Below, one piece after another: positions 5,225 through 6,667 of a stretch of DNA of 6,667 nucleotides; the stretch's first letter is position 1, and each line of letters begins with the position of its first letter. A model generated the notes under the pieces. It was not told the origin of the DNA, ran no database searches, and was given only the letters and a program-made list of their open reading frames with translations. The DNA lies in the NCBI GenBank assembly GCA_937884975.1, contig CAKZZS010000049.1, positions 1 through 6,667 on the forward strand, in the 5' to 3' direction. The translations under genes and the position numbers were made by a program. The DNA comes from an uncultured Clostridia bacterium. GTDB taxonomy: Bacteria > Bacillota > Clostridia > Oscillospirales > Acutalibacteraceae.

Positions 5225-5270
5225 ATTTTTGGCTTTGCGTACGGATTTATACGATAAACTAAAAGATTAA

Positions 5271-6620
5271 TTATTTTACCCAATCTCTCTCCCTCCTTCC
5301 ATGGTTTTCTAATTCTCTTTGCCTTTCAACATCCAAAACCTTTTTGATATGCGGGTATTCTTTTTCAAAGCGCTCGGCGACTTTCAAGTCATCGCGAAGG
5401 GGTTTTAATTCCTCTGAAATCTCTTTTCGCCTTTGCTTCAGAGCATTAATATCCGTATCGGGTTTTGGTCTGCGAATACGATTTGAGATTTGATTACGTT
5501 CCTTTTCAAGTTCAGACATCAAATCTTTTATCTCCTGAAGCACCGCATTAAAGTCGTCAAAAGTGTGAATATCATTCCTATTAAGGAACTCATATTCCTC
5601 CAATCGCTCATCAAGTTTTGCAATTTCCTGACGCATTAAAGGGGATACGGGCTGCATTTCTTTTACTTTCATTGAGTCCTCAATCAGTTCACAAATCATA
5701 CGAACAATCGCTACCAAACTGTTCTCCGCATAATAGTTTTTGTACTTCTTTTCCAAAACTAATAGCGGTGTTTGCATTGGTTTTCGGGGCGGAATTATCG
5801 CAACCACATACCTATTCTCTTCAATCGTGTCATAGATTTCTTTAAGAGAGTATCCTTTACCGAGGCTGCTAAAGCGCACGGGACGCTGCCAGCCTTCTGC
5901 AATAACGGAAGTGATGCGATGTTCAGAGTTGGTTTTGAACTTATATCCCATTGCTGCCATATGCTTTTGGAAGAATTTGAAGTTGTATGACTTCTTTATT
6001 GCCTCATCAATATCCCGCCTTAATACATCACGGTGGGAAAGTTTTCCTTTCTGATGCAACCAATATTCTCCGTCCTTATGACTGTAAAAAGGGGCGTCTT
6101 GTAATACGGTTTTGCCTCTAAAGCGGCAAATGGAATCGGATATTTCCCGAAGTTTAATATGGTCTTCAATCTTGTTCTTAAACTTCAGTCCAGTCTTGAA
6201 AGAGACGGAATTCACGACAAAGTGGTTATGAATGTTGTCGGTATTGAGATGGGTAGTTACCACCACCTCATACTCATCACCCCACATTTTCTTTGCCGTA
6301 TAAACCCCGATAGAGTGTGCTTCCTCGGGTGTGACCTCGCCTTTATCGAAGCTTTGGTATCCGTGATAAGCGACATTGCCTGAGAGTTTTCCGAACTTCC
6401 TTTTCGTTGCCATCATCTTCTGATAGGCGTTGAAGGCGGAACAATTTATACCGCTGACAAACATCTTTTGGTCGGTCTTTTCGTCACTCGAAACATACTT
6501 AAGTGCCTTCGCTAAATCGTCATCAAGGTACTGCTTGTCGGTAGTTTTATCGGGATTATTGGCATACTCAATGACTGCTTTCAGGGAACATTTTACAGGC
6601 CAGAATCCTGTTGTAGCCAT
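5271..6620 (-). CDS. MOBP-type relaxase (mobilization nuclease)
   Basis: A 449-residue relaxase/mobilization nuclease. Such enzymes nick one strand at oriT through a tyrosine, stay attached to the 5' end and lead it into the recipient through a type IV secretion channel. The N-terminal domain (about residues 1-245) holds the metal-binding histidine triad H124-L-N-T-D-N-I-H131-N-H133, followed by FVVNSVSFKTGLKF, the typical continuation of Firmicutes relaxases of the Relaxase/VirD2 family. Y19 in AVIEYANNPDKT is the likely nicking tyrosine by position. The usual HxD third residue is N126 here, a substitution the fold probably tolerates. The C-terminal third (about 325-449) is charged and helical with coiled-coil character (LDERLEEYEFL, MSELEKERNQI, RRKEISEELK). 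GGAGGTGG (minus strand, 6628-6635) lies seven bases before the ATG, inside the upstream reading frame. No secretion or coupling-protein genes are visible, so the element is probably mobilizable rather than self-transmissible. The oriT is probably beyond the right edge. Confidence 0.93.
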   Translation of the reverse strand: MATTGFWPVKCSLKAVIEYANNPDKTTDKQYLDDDLAKALKYVSSDEKTDQKMFVSGINCSAFNAYQKMMATKRKFGKLSGNVAYHGYQSFDKGEVTPEEAHSIGVYTAKKMWGDEYEVVVTTHLNTDNIHNHFVVNSVSFKTGLKFKNKIEDHIKLREISDSICRFRGKTVLQDAPFYSHKDGEYWLHQKGKLSHRDVLRRDIDEAIKKSYNFKFFQKHMAAMGYKFKTNSEHRITSVIAEGWQRPVRFSSLGKGYSLKEIYDTIEENRYVVAIIPPRKPMQTPLLVLEKKYKNYYAENSLVAIVRMICELIEDSMKVKEMQPVSPLMRQEIAKLDERLEEYEFLNRNDIHTFDDFNAVLQEIKDLMSELEKERNQISNRIRRPKPDTDINALKQRRKEISEELKPLRDDLKVAERFEKEYPHIKKVLDVERQRELENHGRRERDWVK

Positions 6621-6667
6621 TCATCTTCCACCTCCTCTCTTGGGTTCAAATAATCACTTTCGTAATC
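6593..6667 (-). CDS. C-terminal end of a gene overlapping the relaxase start (5' truncated by window edge)
   Basis: On the minus strand the frame starting at 6667 stays open for 24 codons to a TAA at 6593-6595, reading DYESDYLNPREEVEDEWLQQDSGL. It overlaps the relaxase start by 28 bases, and the relaxase ribosome binding site lies inside it, the arrangement expected for translational coupling. Genes in this place often encode a MobC-like relaxosome accessory protein, but the visible acidic tail is not diagnostic. So short an open frame could also occur by chance, though with this position and overlap I think it is real. Confidence 0.5.
   Translation of the reverse strand, partial: DYESDYLNPREEVEDEWLQQDSGL
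6628..6635 (-). promoter_or_regulatory. Ribosome binding site of the relaxase
   Basis: The minus strand reads GGAGGTGG seven bases before the ATG at 6620. It selects this ATG over another ATG four bases upstream (6622-6624), which is out of frame with the relaxase. Confidence 0.8.

Noticed and set aside
5203..5283. TTG at 5283 as the start of the DUF6870-like protein
   Set aside because: It has a fair GGAGG site, but the ATG at 5202 also has one and begins where the recalled family begins; kept only as an alternative start.
1..6667. tRNA, rRNA or riboswitch genes
   Set aside because: No cloverleaf, rRNA-like stretch or recognisable riboswitch core was seen in the intergenic regions, all of which are under 200 bases.

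Overview
The window looks like a piece of accessory, mobilizable DNA from a low-to-mid GC Gram-positive bacterium, most likely a gut-type Clostridia. The reasons are strong GGAGG-type ribosome binding sites before most genes, A/T-rich intergenic DNA with sigma-A-like promoters, and a gene set typical of clostridial integrative mobilizable elements: large serine recombinase, MOBP-type relaxase and a DUF6870-like small protein. Species cannot be named from the sequence.

Layout, left to right. Plus-strand block (1-1307): the C-terminal end of an unidentified gene, a 161-residue protein with two predicted membrane segments, and a 195-residue two-domain beta-rich protein. The three genes are closely spaced, with no promoter seen between them, and end at a hairpin at 1331-1357. 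Next is a minus-strand Fic-family gene (1383-2429) with an N-terminal inhibitory motif, a complete catalytic loop and a C-terminal winged helix. It diverges from a 167-residue plus-strand gene (2608-3111) encoding a soluble helical domain with an RNxxxH motif and a C-terminal membrane anchor. The 178-base spacer carries a well-formed Fic promoter overlaid by repeated TTAAGGGAATA boxes, including a perfect 18-bp palindrome. A strong two-way terminator (3122-3156) separates this pair from the mobility genes.

Mobility block (3161-6667, all minus strand). In transcription order: the 3' end of an unidentified gene overlapping the relaxase start, the relaxase, a small DUF6870-like protein, then the large serine recombinase with its own promoter. 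The relaxase would nick a transfer origin outside the window. The recombinase would excise and integrate the element. No mating-pore genes are visible, so the element is probably mobilized by a helper. Because serine recombinase genes commonly lie at one end of such elements, the Fic pair may be cargo or may lie just outside the boundary. This cannot be settled here.

The most notable signals are the operator-like array between the Fic and HEPN-like genes, the possible Fic/HEPN-like functional pair, and an imperfect inverted repeat spanning the recombinase promoter.
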